The notes under the pieces: generated by a model | The model's database searches: none | What the model was told of the DNA's origin: nothing | What the model saw: the letters and a program-made list of their open reading frames with translations, nothing else | Made by a program: the position numbers and the translations under genes | Shown: positions 22,510 through 34,491 of the stretch, piece after piece | Numbering within the stretch: position 1 is the stretch's first letter | Layout: the number at the start of each line of letters is the position of its first letter | From: Cryptomeria japonica | Lineage: Eukaryota; Streptophyta; Pinopsida; Cupressales; Cupressaceae | NCBI RefSeq assembly: GCF_030272615.1 | Contig: NC_081412.1 | Span: forward strand, 102,228,796 to 102,292,795 | Length of the DNA stretch: 64,000 nucleotides | Direction of reading: 5' to 3'

Positions 22510-23848
22510 TGTTGGAAACAACAATGAAGAAAAACTGAGAGGGGGGGTGAATTAATTTTCATTGGTTCAAACAATTTAAGCACAATTTCAAATTTGATTA
22601 GCTATAGCAACAACAAAGATAAACACAATAACAACAACACACATAACACCAAGATTTTGACAAGCAAAACCCAGTTAAGGGAAAAACCACGATGGGAACC
22701 TACCCACAATAAGATGATACTTTGTAGTAGTATGTGAAAATATTACAATGGGGAATGCACATGCATTTAGGAACATTGGCTAGAGCTCACTGCTCAAAAT
22801 ATGAAGATACCCCTAAAGGTTACAACCCTAGGGAAGGCTCACTGCCTTACAAAGATTCAGACAACAATCTAGATTACATGAACTCAAATAATAGCATCTC
22901 CTAATGCTTGATGACAGTTCCAGTTAAGCACATTTGTCTGCCCTACAATAATCTTTGCTCTACACTTCACACCGAAAGATGAATTCTCTTGTTTACACAT
23001 ATACAACTCTCTGTTAATTTAGAAACTATGACCATCTCCAAATTACATGAATATAACACTTATTTATAAAAGAATCAACCTTGACTACAAGGTTGGCTCA
23101 ACCCTTAATACCTTAGTACAAAATTACATTACACGATACATAGATCAACCACCAAACCAATACAATATTGTTGATGACATAGCATAGAGCCAAATCAAAT
23201 CCTCAAACATGTAACACCACCAAAAATCCCACCAAGATCAACCACAACATGCTACACCATCAAAAATATTGCATAACACGAAGAATATCACTAAACCCAT
23301 AAGATCTTCAATAATATTTGTAATGATCGATGCAGACTAGCAAAACAAGCAGGACATGATTTGGAAACACCAACAAACACATTATAGCCATCCACAATAG
23401 CTGCACCAACACCACTTAATCAAATCTTCATCAATCAACATGTTGATACTCAAGAACACTCAAACAACGACAACTGCAACTAGAAAGATAACTTGCAGAG
23501 CACCAAATCATGAACCATCTGAATTGAATATACACATGAACATCCCAAATACTCTCCCAAATCCACTACTCAAGATATAATCATTTCAAAGAAAAATGGA
23601 TCAAATACCATAACACTGCAACACTGCAACACTGAAAAACCAATCTGCATATCGAAATCTATAACACGATCAAATCACTACACAGCATCGTGAAATCAAC
23701 ACTAAATCAAGTATAGAAACTCCATCACTGAAATAAAAAATCCGCACAAATACATCTGCAACATGCCAACCAAATAAACTCTCTGCATTCACCAAAACAC
23801 AGTAATACAGGAATATGTTGACATCAATGGCAACAACAATATCCAACA
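22510..23848 (-). repeat. 5' LTR of Copia-A
   Basis: This 1339 bp repeat has + strand edges tgttgg and ccaaca. It contains the U5 G-run (GAGAGGGGGG near 22539), an R-region hairpin-like block near 22670-22700, and the CATTGATG-type word near its U3 end. Same family as both Copia-C LTRs and the solo LTR at 56334. Confidence 0.92.
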
Positions 23849-23979
23849 CTACCTATCAATTTTAATATATTTATCAAACAACATGCCTATATGGACACAT
23901 CATTCCTATAGCAAGCACCTTATTATATATCTTGTCTTATGGATACATCTTTCCTATGATGGACATCATATCAATTCCT

Positions 23980-24543
23980 TGTTGGAAGTATGTGTTGTTG
24001 TGGTTGTCATTGATGTCACACTTGTTGTTTCAGATAGTTGTTGGTCTGGAATGTCTATGGTGAAGAGATATCTTGTTGTATTAGTGTTGCAATTATTCTA
24101 TTGGTTGTTTTGGAAGTGTTCACATCTAGGAAGTGTTGCTAATGTTGCTTGGTGTTGTTATCTTCTGTGTTTATGGCTTTGACATAGTGGATAGATGGTT
24201 TCATGGTCTAGAACTACTTTTGTGTTCTTCGAAAGTTGTAGTATGCTTCATGGAAGGATAAAATATTCTATGTTAATCCTACCTTTTTGTCTGGATATGA
24301 TTTGTGAAAGGTAATTCAATGTGTTATGGGTCTCATAGTAGCGTGTGGAGATCTAGATAAGATTAGTTTGCATTGGATAATATGTTTGGGCCTAATTAAT
24401 TGTTTATGTGGACATGTTACATGATGGAATATTGAGGTTTTTGTTCTGATGATTGTAGATCGATGGATTGGACTTAGGAAGATATGTTTTGGTCCCCTCT
24501 TTCTCTTAGAGTAGATCAACATGTGTCCTTTTGGTATAGAAAG
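23980..24543 (+). repeat. + strand LTR fragment of another family
   Basis: This starts TGTTGGAAGTATG with TTGTCATTGATGTCAC 25-30 bp inside, the same U3-end design as the copia LTRs here. It is cut near 24543 by the minus LTR that follows. No continuation was found. The 131 bp before it (23849-23979) show nothing recognisable. Confidence 0.55.
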
Positions 24544-25525
24544 TGTATTATGAATAACACAAATGGATACTGAGAGGGGGGTTGAATCAGTGTATTTTAA
24601 AACTTTTAACTATGTGTGCAAATACTGAAACTACAAATTAATTAAGAACATATACATGCACACAAATCAAACCACAACACAGAATATATGAGGAAAACCT
24701 AGGTGAGAATAGCTGCTAGAGTATACTTCTCCAATCCAACCTCATAGTAAATAATAGTTTACAATGTTTAGGATACCAACCCTTGATTTTATGAGCACCT
24801 ACTCAAAGGAGCATCTACCCCTACTCTGAGCACCCACTCAAAGATTTACAGTGATTGATCAATTTTGCAATGCAATGATAAAGCCTTGTTACAAAACAGT
24901 TTTGTAACACAAAATTATTATGTCTTGAGAATGACTTTCTCTTCCTCCTGAAGTTTCTTCTTTGTTTCTTTTTTTTCCTCTTTCTCTTCTTCTTTGTCTG
25001 TCTCAATGGATGTCTTTCTTTCCTCTCTCTATTTCTAAAAATTACACTCTCTCAAATCTCTACAACAATACTCGTCTCTACAACACTTCACATGCATCTA
25101 CTATCAACTAGTGGAGTTGTCTTTATTTCCACCTCTATCTTTGTCTCAACTATTGGAGTTGCGAAAATACAACACCACAAGAGCGCAAATGTTCTCTGCA
25201 AGCTGAAAAACCTATTACAAGGAGAAGCAAGGAAGAAAATAGTAGAAGAAATAAATACACAGAAAATATGCTAAAAAAGAGAGAGCTCAATATTCACAAA
25301 ATGTGTAATGTAATAATCCTCCTTCTTACAATGAAAAGAAAGAACTCAACCTTTAATAGGTCAAGAAACCCTAAAAGGGAAAACCTAGGTTTGCACATAA
25401 TAATTAATAAAAGAATTAATTATTATGCACCTAAAGTTAGCTTAAGTGTAAAAGAGATAAAGAGAACTTAAATAATTAAACAAATATTTTTTAATTAATC
25501 AAGTAAATACCCGAATACTCTAACA
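24544..25525 (-). repeat. LTR of an unassigned minus-strand element (H)
   Basis: On the coding strand this begins TGTTAGAGTATTCGG, preceded by a G-run (cgggggtg at 25526-25533) that fits a polypurine tract, and it ends with the GAGAGGGGGG-type U5 word at 24571. The left edge near 24544 is approximate. It contains a K/R-rich open stretch on the minus strand (25006-24821) that looks like chance coding in A/G-rich sequence. Confidence 0.55.
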
Positions 25526-26100
25526 CCCCCGCTTAAGTTAGACTTAGGGAGAAGCTAAAACCTAGAATAGCTACTGAAAGCAGGAAAGATGGGTCCTGAC
25601 AACAAGGCCTGATCAGGTACCCAAATACAATGAAATCTCTATGAATTGGAGAAATAGAGAAAACCACATGGGAAAAAACTCTACTCCAAAAAGAGATGGA
25701 AAAGAATACCAGTGAAGCATGAAGAACCTGCAAACACTATTGAAGAATAACAGCTGATCTGAAGAACCTCCACTGAAATAGAACATGACCAGGTAGAGAA
25801 GACTGTAATCTATATGAGTACTCTCAAATGACACTACTCGAATCAGAAGGCAAACAGGGCAAACAACTGAAATCAAAGATACAGATGGCATGAAAACACC
25901 AAAGCCTAAAGAGCCGATCAATCAAACCACAGAAGCATTAAAACAACAGATCAAACCTCCCCATAATGTTGAAGAGGGACAGGAACACTGAAAAGAACGA
26001 CCAAGAATAACTATATGACGAAGGACTAGGAACATCAAAGGCCCAAAGATAGTACATGGTGTCATGGAAGGAACGCTCATTTGACACACAACATGAGGCG
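25526..26100 (-). other. Internal remnant next to LTR H, unidentified
   Basis: This roughly 575 bp stretch lies between the presumed polypurine tract of H and the point where the Tat 3' LTR similarity begins (about 26101). The minus frames 25921-25613 and 26155-25922 are open but hydrophobic and match no family I know. It may be the 3' non-coding part of element H. Confidence 0.35.
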
Positions 26101-27188
26101 AATGTCCTAACTCCACTGTTCCTGGTTGTAGATGGTGTGCTCTCAAACAATGCACTGTTGGCTTCCAAGATGGTATATGAAGAATGGACTGATAACTTAT
26201 AGTTAACTGACACTATGATATGCAAATACTACATAATTATGTTAAAATGATTATACTATGATGCTATATGATAATTGCTATATTGCTATTTGCTTCAAAA
26301 ATTCATGAATGCATAAGATTAGCTTGCAAAATGCACTTGCAATCTCTTGAAGTCTAACTTGAAGATTAACTCTCTCAACTGAAGCTCTTGATTTTATAGA
26401 CTCTGAGAGGATAAGATGATGTGGCTCAGATCAACAGTCATGATCAAATCTACAGATTTGAATGGCTGTGAGCAAAGGTGAAGGTTGAGAGAAAGGGGGA
26501 AGGAGAAGACAAGTGTCACTCATCTCACCTTGACTGGGTTGCTGACTAAGGGAATCTAGGGATGGTTGGAGGAAATTTAGGCATGAGAGGACAAGTGGAC
26601 TCAAGTCTTTCCTAAGATGTAGGGGGTTGGAGAGAATATAGAAAATGGTTATGAAATATGTGTACGTACACAATTTTCATTAAGTTTGGAGGTTGGAGAT
26701 AAAAGATAAATGATAAATTAATCTTTAAGAAATATTAATTTCTTTAGCCACATGTTTGATGAGTTGGCAAAGGGAAGATGAAGTGGAGATGGAAGAATGA
26801 GTTGGATAAGGGATTAAATAATTTAGAAATTATTGAATATTTGAGACTATAGCATAGGAGAATAACTATTAAATATTAGATATTTAATTGTTTGGAGGAG
26901 ATAATTAAATTTTAGATATTTAATTAACTTAGTTAAAAGAATAATTAAATATTAGATATTTAATTAATTAGAAGAATAGGATAATTAAATATTAGATGTT
27001 TAATTAATTAGAGGAATAAGATAGATGAATTAATTAATAAAATATTAATTAATAGAAAGACATGAAAATGAATTAAATAAATTAATCTTTTCAAATTAAC
27101 TATTTAATAGAAGAATAAATATTAGATAAATATTAAATAAATATAGAATATTTATTTAATTGCTCATAGCCAATTTTAGGTGTATACA
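26101..27188 (-). repeat. 3' LTR of the Tat element, truncated at its U5 end
   Basis: Closely similar to 42250-43301. The coding-strand start TGTATACACC is at 27188. About 160 bp of the far end (42089-42250 in the other LTR) have no counterpart; similarity stops near 26101. It contains four copies of an AT-rich word (AAATATTAGATATTTAATTA) at 26871-27010, against three in the 5' LTR. Confidence 0.9.
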
Positions 27189-27206
27189 TTTTGCCCCTCT
27201 TTGAAA
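27189..27206 (-). promoter_or_regulatory. Polypurine tract of the Tat element
   Basis: The complement reads AAAGAGGGGCAAAATG directly beside the LTR edge, the expected place for plus-strand priming. Confidence 0.8.
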
Positions 27207-27650
27207 TGACGTCGAGACAACACTGTTTCAAATTAAATCAAGTCTTGATAATGCGCCTGATGGAGATTGAAAATCCTGATTGTGTGCCCTCTCAAGAGAT
27301 TGATCGTGAAATTGTTGAAAATTCTGGTTTGAATGATTGATCTCATGATAATTAATAAAAATTTAGTCAATTAAATTCATTTGGAAAAAACAAATTAAAT
27401 TGCCACATTGAAATTAATTACTCTTGAAAATAGTAAATAAAAAATTAACCAAGGCTAATTTTAACTTCATTGTTATCCTTGTCAGCGTTTTGTTTGAAAA
27501 TATTTTTGTTGAAGTGGTGAAATGGTGATTCCGGTGGAGTGTCATCGATTTGAGAGAGTTCAGCGTTACCAGTGACTTGTCGAGTATGGATATCTAGTAT
27601 GTATCTTATCCTGAGCCTTGTTTTCAATTTTTAATTCAAAGTTTCATGTT

Positions 27651-28040
27651 TTTAGGCGCTTCTTGAATTTTTTTTAATTTTTCATTTTTTTCGGCATTTT
27701 TTTAGCACTTTTGCAGTTTGTTTTAGCGCATATGCAACTAGCTTTAGTGCAAATTCTTAGATTAACGCATATGCTCTGTATGTTAGCGTTTATGTTCAAG
27801 ATGTTAGCGCATATGCATAGGGTAGCGCAAATGCATTGTTTGTTAGCGCATATGCCCAGAAAGGTAGTGCTTTTGCATGGATTAGCATTTATGCCTATAG
27901 TTTTAGCACTTTTGTTAAAAAGGATAGTGCATATGCACTAAGTTAGCGCATTTGCATTTAGTTTTAGCGCATTTGTTGTAGTTTGGTGCAAATGCTCAAA
28001 AGGATGGCACTTTTGCTTAAATTGATATTTTTGATAAGCA
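27651..28040 (+). repeat. ~20-bp degenerate tandem repeat upstream of the antisense PMD ORF
   Basis: About 16 units of 19-22 bp have the core TTAGCGC, then ATAT, AAAT or TTTT, then GC (for example near 27725, 27805, 27848, 27945 and 27965). The array lies 380 bp upstream of the PMD frame and about 460 bp inside the polypurine tract. The same core on the other strand fills the gag leader at 41728-42060. Confidence 0.85.
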
Positions 28041-28417
28041 CTTTGATAAGTAGATTTAACAAGTGTAATATGTAGTGATGATGAAAATTGAGACTTGATT
28101 GAATGATTGCATTCCTAATAGATGAATAGATAGGTTGATTGATTGATTTGATTGCTTTGATTGATAGACTTGATTGATAGATTGGATCGATTGAGTAGCT
28201 CTAAGAAACCGATTTAGTTTTTGATATAAGAGCTTAGCAGTGTTTTTTAGTAAACTAGGTGTTTGATAAAAAACCACGATGAATAGGTTTTAAAATGTTT
28301 TGAAAGCGTAAGTTACTTCAATTTGATTTGATAGATAGATTTGATGATTCAATTTGATTTCTCTTGACAAAATAGGAGAAACTTGATGTTCTCCAATGTT
28401 GGGAGAAATTACCAGTA

Positions 28418-30514
28418 GTGCATCATTTAGTTCCAGAGCTTACCCAGACTGAGATTAGACACATAGATGCCTATGGTTTATGCCATTTGTTATATATGCC
28501 TGAGATTACGCATAATAGAGGTTTGTTGACAGCATTGGCCGAGAGATTGCACAACGAGCATAACACTTTCCACTTGCCGATGGGTGAGATTAGTGTGACT
28601 TTGGAGGATGTCTACAGGATTCTGCATATCCCAGTGACTGACGAGCTAGTGCAGTATGATTATCAAGATTGGGTTGGTACGGAGGCTTGTAGAGTTGTGT
28701 TTGTTGATGAGAGCATTGGTAGAGGAGAGATCCGATTGGTTGATATGGTGATGTATTACGCGGCTCTTCCTATTATTCTTGCTGGTTTGATTGGAGGATT
28801 TATATGTCCTGATAGGAGATCATGAGGTTTTTTCATTGGATGGGGTGAGATTCTCCTTAGTATGATTCAACATCGTACTCGATATGCGTGGGGTGTTTGC
28901 ATGCTGGCACACTTATATCATGATCTTCATTAGGTAGTGTATGATGAGAGTGTGAGTGTATCTACTGGATGCACTTTATTGCAAATCTAGTGCTGGGAGC
29001 ACATTGTTGTTACTCGACCTATCCATCACAGAGTTCGTGGAGAGAGGGAACCATATGTATATTTCTATGCAGGTATCTTTACTCAGCATAAGCTTGGTAA
29101 GATGGAGTATTGGTGTTGGGTGCTTGATTCATTGGACAACATCACTTGGAGACCATATCTTGATTGTGAGCCATTGATGGATGATGCACATACATTACCA
29201 TTCATCATGCAGAGTAGATATCTCATAGGTCGGACACCGTTCATTGTTGAGCGACAGTTGATTGGTCGGATTTTGAGACAGTTTGGTATCATCCAGCCTA
29301 TGCCTACTGGTGTGATGATATATGCTCGACGATATAGAGATAGGTGAGATTGGGGACTGTCATTGTCATTTGAGACTGCTCGTACAAAGTTTGTTGCTAC
29401 TTCGAGAGTGGCTCATGATATGAGATTACACATTCTTGATCCTAGGGTTACTATAGATTATGCCCAATATATATTAGCTCATCCTTTTCCTCACATTACT
29501 GATCGGCCAGATCCTCCTCCTAGCTCAGGAGATGAGGATGATGATTCAGATGATCCAATTCCTAGGAGATGCAGACGGAGATGAGAGTTTAGAGCCACTC
29601 ATGAGGTTGCAGGAGGTGGAGATGATGGTGGGGATGAAGGTGGTGGTAGGAGACCTGGATGGAGGGGAGGTTGATTGAGAGTCCGTGGAGGACCGTTTGG
29701 ACTAGCTGGCAGGATTGAGGGACCATGTCCTATGGGTGGGAGAGATGTTGGATAGATTGGGAGAGAGAATGGTGGGACTGGTATGAGATCACCGAGAGGG
29801 TTGCCATTGACAGGAGGTAGGGTGACTAGACTAGATGGGGGTTGTAGGAGAGGCATTGATTTTGGACAGATTTAGCTAGATCCTCAAGTTATTGCAGTGC
29901 ATGGTGGAGATGATGAGGATCCTGAGGATCATATTCTCTTGATTAGACAATGGGTGCGGAGAGTTACTCAAATCAAGATTCTAGCAGTTGGACAGGTTGG
30001 TGGTGAGGGGATTGGGATTCATACACCACAGTAGGATGTACTAGAGTAGGTTGCACCAGTGCATGATATGCCAGATGTGGTTATACCAAAGCATGATGCG
30101 CCAGAGCATGATAGCATTGACAGTCTAAGAGTACAGATTGATTAGCTTCGAGCATAGGTGCAGACTCTTATTACTGAGCGGGATAGAGCTATTAGGAGAC
30201 AACAGGATACTCAGGGCCTTCTTGACCACATTCAACAGGTTGGATCAAGTACTCTCTCGGTGGATACTATTAGAGCATTAGTTTGGGCTGGGAAGGAGAC
30301 TTCCCACTAGCAACGATGATATGAGGAGGTAGTTGCAAAGAGCCAGAGAGCAAGTAGTTATCATACCACCGTGCTGATGGATACTAGCAGTGGTGGGGTC
30401 ATGGGACCTCCTCAGAGGAGTGGGGATTATGGGAGATAGGCATCTAGAGGATCTTCTCATCCACAGCCACAAAGACGGATAGAGTTAGGTGGTAGTGGTA
30501 CAGGACAACCTTGA
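28418..30514 (+). pseudogene. Antisense plant mobile domain (PMD/MAIN-like) ORF inside the Tat element
   Basis: A single reading frame of about 2.1 kb (roughly 698 codons) runs on the strand opposite to gag-pol. The N-terminal part reads as a PMD: GLCHLLYMPEITHNRGLLTALAERL-type start, then HLPMGEISVTLEDVY and ILHIPVTDE. A middle part has KMEYWCWVLDSLDNITW, and the closing segment is RILRQFGIIQPMP. After an Asp/Arg-rich hinge (29510-29580) comes a Gly-rich tract and a Gln/Arg-rich, coil-like C terminus (30120-30240). I count about 15 in-frame stops, all TAG or TGA, and no frameshift. PMD is a plant domain found in host MAIN-type proteins and in transposons. What it does for the element is unknown. 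Confidence 0.8.
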
Positions 30515-32400
30515 CTTGATTTGTATTTGATGGGGCATTTGTATTGTTTATCTAATATCATTGTATACTTGGAATTTTATTATTTTATGATGATCTATAT
30601 GCAGACATGGAGTGCATATGATGATGATGATTTTATATCCATGTTACTCTATTTGATGATGATATTTATGCTTTGATGATCTATATGCTTTGATTATATG
30701 GATGTAGTGATTATATGAATGATGATATGATCTTTTCTTTTTATTATGATGATAATTTATATGATGATGCAATGATAAATGCTTTTGTTGATTTTCGATG
30801 ATCTTGGATGCAAATGAAAATGATTTCTAACTTAAATGATATGAATGCAATGATCTATATGGATTTGCAAATGAATTATTGATTTGCTTTGATTTATGAT
30901 TATGTAAATGCAAATGATCTATATGAAATGTTTTTGAGTTTTTATGTAATGTTTATGATGATTATGAATCTGAGTGCAAAGATGCAACTAAATGATCGTT
31001 ATAAAATAATAATGCAAATAATAATGATGATACACTACATGATAAATGGAATGCACGTAATTAAATGCAAACTAATGCAATGATAAAATGCAACTAAATG
31101 AAATGGATGATGATTAAAATGATTCTAAGAAATGAATGCACCTATAATGATTAAATGCAAATTATTTTTGTTTGTCCAAGTATACCCAATCTTGATTTAT
31201 GATCGTTGATCCATTAATAAAATGATATGCTTATAATACAACTGACAAATGAATGCGTATAATGCAGATGAATAATGAGCTAATGAAATGATCTAACGAA
31301 AAATGATACTGCTAGTCTTCATATGTTATCTTGTAACAGTGCTTGATTTCATCATTGAGCTTTAAAATGTTGTAAAAAAATACAAGCAACTTGACATAAT
31401 GATTCAAGATGACCTGAGTATTCCTTACATGGATTTTGATATAGCAAGTTAATACAAGCAGCTTGATATAATGGATCAAGTTGACCTGAGTATTGCTTGG
31501 AGAACAGACAAGGAGTATCTCCTTTTATGCATGACTTGGAACATCCTCCTTGATCTTTTGTTGATCATATCCTGAGACAAGTTCATACCGTAGTAAGAGA
31601 TAAACCACAGACAAAAATCAAAGAAAATAATCATGCCCCATCATAGCTTCTCTAGTCATGGACATCCTTGAGTTGCATAGAGTACATGATTGGCAATAAA
31701 ATCAAGATATAAACACTAAACCTTGTATGTCATTCACATGTTCTAATGGTCATTGACTGATATAATCATCTTAATGAATGATCTTTGATAATCCTTTATA
31801 GCTTGCTGGTTGATTCTTCATTTTCTAAGTTTGACAATTCAGTTGTTATGAAATGCCTTGATTATCATTACTTTGTTGCTTTTTATCTGTTTCAAAACCC
31901 TAGATGTTTTTGGATTTTAAAGATTCAAAAGATCACCTTAGCAAAAGGAATTAGGATTTTGCCCCCAGTGGAAACAAAAATTTATTATGGATGTATGAAT
32001 TGATCAAGATCCAAACCACGGTGGGATACAAATGCAGATTGATCGATGCTGATAAAATCTAAGATAGTGACTACAACAAGTATGTCAAAGATTGGTTAAC
32101 TTTTGGTAAGCTGCACATTTCTTGCTAAATGGTTCAGAGCAATGGATGCAAAAGATATTTTGGATAAGCTAGCGATAGATAGAAATGATAGATGCAATAG
32201 AATGGAGTGGATAGGTGCAGAAAGCGATCTCATAGATGGAGGAACTCACATTTTTAGATAGCACCTCTTTACCAAGTTTTCACCATCTAAATTTATTGCA
32301 TTTTTTTTTTGGATTTTATATGCTTTTTATTGATTTTTTAGGACTTTATATGCTTTTTATTGATTTTTTTAGGACTTTGTATCTCAAGCATAGAATTTCT
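30515..32400. other. AT-rich spacer between PMD ORF and integrase
   Basis: From 30560 to about 31300 the + strand is dominated by ATGATGAT, AATGCAAATGAT and similar short words, low-complexity rather than a clean tandem repeat. From 31300 to 32400 the sequence is less biased, with a short duplicated stretch (ggactttatatgctttttattgattttt, two copies at 32311-32370). No coding frame of note. The two coding units of the element converge on this spacer. Confidence 0.6.
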
Positions 32401-32409
32401 TGAGATGGA

Positions 32410-33545
32410 TAGAATTGATAGGTTCATCAAACCAATCACCTTCAGGGGTTGATAACTTGTATGCTCATGATCCGTATGTTGCTACTATGACAAAAGGTCC
32501 TAGCCAATTTGGTTCAAATTTTCCCTTCTTTTCTCGGTCTTGTTGATTTCTTGGATTCTCCCTTAGAACTATATCTCCAATTTGGAAAATATGTGGCTTG
32601 ACTCTGTAGTTATAGCTTCTTGCCATTCTTTGTTGGTATACTTTCAAATGTTCTATTGCATTTGGTGACGTTCCTGAATCAGTTCTAGTTCTTGGAGTTG
32701 AGAGACTCGTTGTTCTTCTTTTGGTATAAGACCGTGCAAGGATACATGTAGAGAAGGTATCTCTACTTCTATAGGTAATATATCTTCTGATCCATAGACC
32801 AAACAATATGGAGTTGCCCCTATTGGAGTACGGACGCTAGTTCAATATTCCCAAAGAGTAGGATTTAGCTGAATGTGCCAGTCTTTTCCAGCTTCATTTA
32901 CTGTTTTCTTCAAGATTTTCAAGATAGTTTTGTTTGATGCCTCAGCTTGACCATTTCCCTATGGATAATATGGAGTAGAGAACCTTTGTTGGATATGAAA
33001 CTATTCACATAGTTCTTTCACATCTTGATTTTTGAATGGCCTTCCATTATCAGTGATAATGGTCATAGGAACGCCATAGCGACAGATTATGTAATTCAAG
33101 ATGAATCACGATATTTGTTTTCCTATCACAATTGTTAAAGGCACTACTTCAATCCACTTAGTAAAATATTCAGTAGCAATCAAAATGAACTTATGTCTAT
33201 TAGAAGATGAGGGATTGATCTTTCCTACCAAATCAAGGCCCCATTGTGAAAATGGCCATGATCCCGTCATAGGATATAACTCTTGTGCTGGTGCATGGAT
33301 TAGATTTCCATGGATCTGACACTATTTACATTTTCTAGCATAGGTGAATGAATCTCTTTCCATAGTAGGCCAAAAGTAACCCATACGAATAAGTTTCTTA
33401 GCCAATGGTAAACCACTTGAGTGTGTACCGCAAATACCCGCATGAATGTCATTAAGAACTCTCTCAGATTTGTCTTTTTCAAGACATCTCAACAATGTAC
33501 CATCTAGACCATGCCTATATAGGATATCAGCAATATTAGTATAGC
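32410..33545 (-). pseudogene. Tat element integrase
   Basis: The zinc-binding part has IHAGICGTHSSG and CKQCQIH (HHCC). The core has Asp in GLDLVGKI, Asp in ITDNGRPF and Glu in NGQAEASNK, all retained. The C-terminal part (32806-32465) has HIFQIGDIVLRENP and a WLGPFVI segment, a GPY/F-like module. Stops occur near 32992, 32960 and 32842, and the frame changes near 32700. Apart from these lesions it covers the full domain. Confidence 0.87.
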
Positions 33546-33570
33546 GAGAGTACTAATGGATAAAGTTTCT

Positions 33571-34491
33571 TCATTGATTATGAGATAATTCCAGAGGAAG
33601 GATATGATCTTTCAAATATTGGTAGGTTTGACCATATAAAGATTCACTGGTTCCTGATATATGGCAAATTCTATAGGTATGTTGGGATTGGATGGTAGGG
33701 GTTAAGATATCTTCCATGAGAAATTCATAACATTGTTGATTCTCTTTATTTTGTAAGAGAGATGCTATTGTAGCCATCACATCTACTGCTTTATTCTCAT
33801 TTTTGGGAATCTGGGTGAATGTGATTTCTTTAAAGTGTCCTTTAAATTCCTCTATCAGCTGTTTGTATGGCATAAGCTTATCATCCTTTATTTGACATTC
33901 ATCATTTATTTGATTTATGACAAGTTGTGAATCACCATAGACATGTAGTTCTTTGACATTCCATTCAATGGCCATTTTAAGCCCTATAGCTAATGCTTCA
34001 TACTCTGCAGTATTATTGGTGCATGGAAATCGTAGTCTATATAATTTCATAATTGTGTGTCCTTGAGGTGTGATGAAAAAGATTCCTGCACCTGATCCAT
34101 ATTGGGTATAAGAACCATCAAAGTACAATTCCCAAAAGTTTGTACTTACTGTCAAGATATCTGCATCAGGAAATTCGATGTGCAAAGGCATGTTATTGTG
34201 TAGAGGTGCATCAGTCAATTGATCAGCGATGACTTGTCCCTTGATAGCTTTCCAGTCAACATATTCTATGTCAAATTCACTCAGTATCAGAACCCATTTG
34301 GCTAGTCTCCCTGTCAATGTTGACTTGCTCAATAGATATTTGAGAGGATCTATCTTTTCTATTAGTTTTACAGAATGAATCAACATATAATGTCATAGCT
34401 TCTGGGTTGCAAATAAAATTGCTAGACATCTCTTTTCAATTGAGGAATATTTTAACTCATAGCCAACAAGTATTCTGTAGATATAATAAAC
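33571..34491 (-). pseudogene. Tat element RNase H (connection part) and second, archaeal-type RNase H
   Basis: The frame 34386-33571 is open. Its first third ends the ordinary RNase H (KWVLILSEFDIEYV, QVIADQL). The second RNase H spans about 34260-33780 with LYFDGSYTQYGSGAG, NNTAEYEAL, GDSQLVI and the closing NKAVDVMA; the acidic residues D, E and D are all in place. A frame change lies between this frame and RT near 34490. A doubled RNase H is diagnostic of the Tat clade. In this family the first copy is usually degenerate, and here its first catalytic region reads YVSATSVSLG, lacking the expected Asp. Confidence 0.88.

Larger units (their letters stand above)
845..23848 (-). mobile_element. 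Copia-A: SIRE-like Ty1/copia retrotransposon, host of nested insertions
   Basis: This is a minus-strand copia element with its 5' LTR at 22510-23848, primer site at 22496-22507, gag at about 22453-21350, protease/integrase at 21345-20268 then 5658-5227, RT/RNase H at 3462-1912, polypurine tract at 1574-1587 and a truncated 3' LTR at 845-1573. Two insertions interrupt it: a LINE piece (3496-5214) and all of Copia-C (5659-20267). Removing Copia-C joins the integrase sequence across GGAAC, which is present at 5654-5658 and 20268-20272. The oldest layer of this nest, it has in-frame stops in gag and pol. The lineage call rests on RT/RNase H motifs and the repeated polypurine tracts. Confidence 0.88.

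Noticed and set aside
24821-25006. Very Lys/Arg-rich minus ORF
   Set aside because: It is inside an LTR, in a run of TTC/TTT words; short and without motif.
27651-28040. Short regular repeats as a CRISPR array
   Set aside because: The units are degenerate, adjoining and without unique spacers, and the setting is a plant retrotransposon.
29599-29856. Minus-strand Pro-rich ORF
   Set aside because: It is the complement of the Gly/Arg-rich part of the PMD frame on the + strand, which continues in phase from 28418.
28418-30514. PMD ORF as an expressed host gene
   Set aside because: It lies between integrase and 3' LTR of the Tat element, has about 15 stops and no intron-exon structure that would avoid them. 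Antisense extra ORFs are known in this clade.
30560-31300. ATGATGAT-rich stretch as a satellite or origin
   Set aside because: No stable period could be read; it behaves as low-complexity AT-rich filler between the two converging coding parts.
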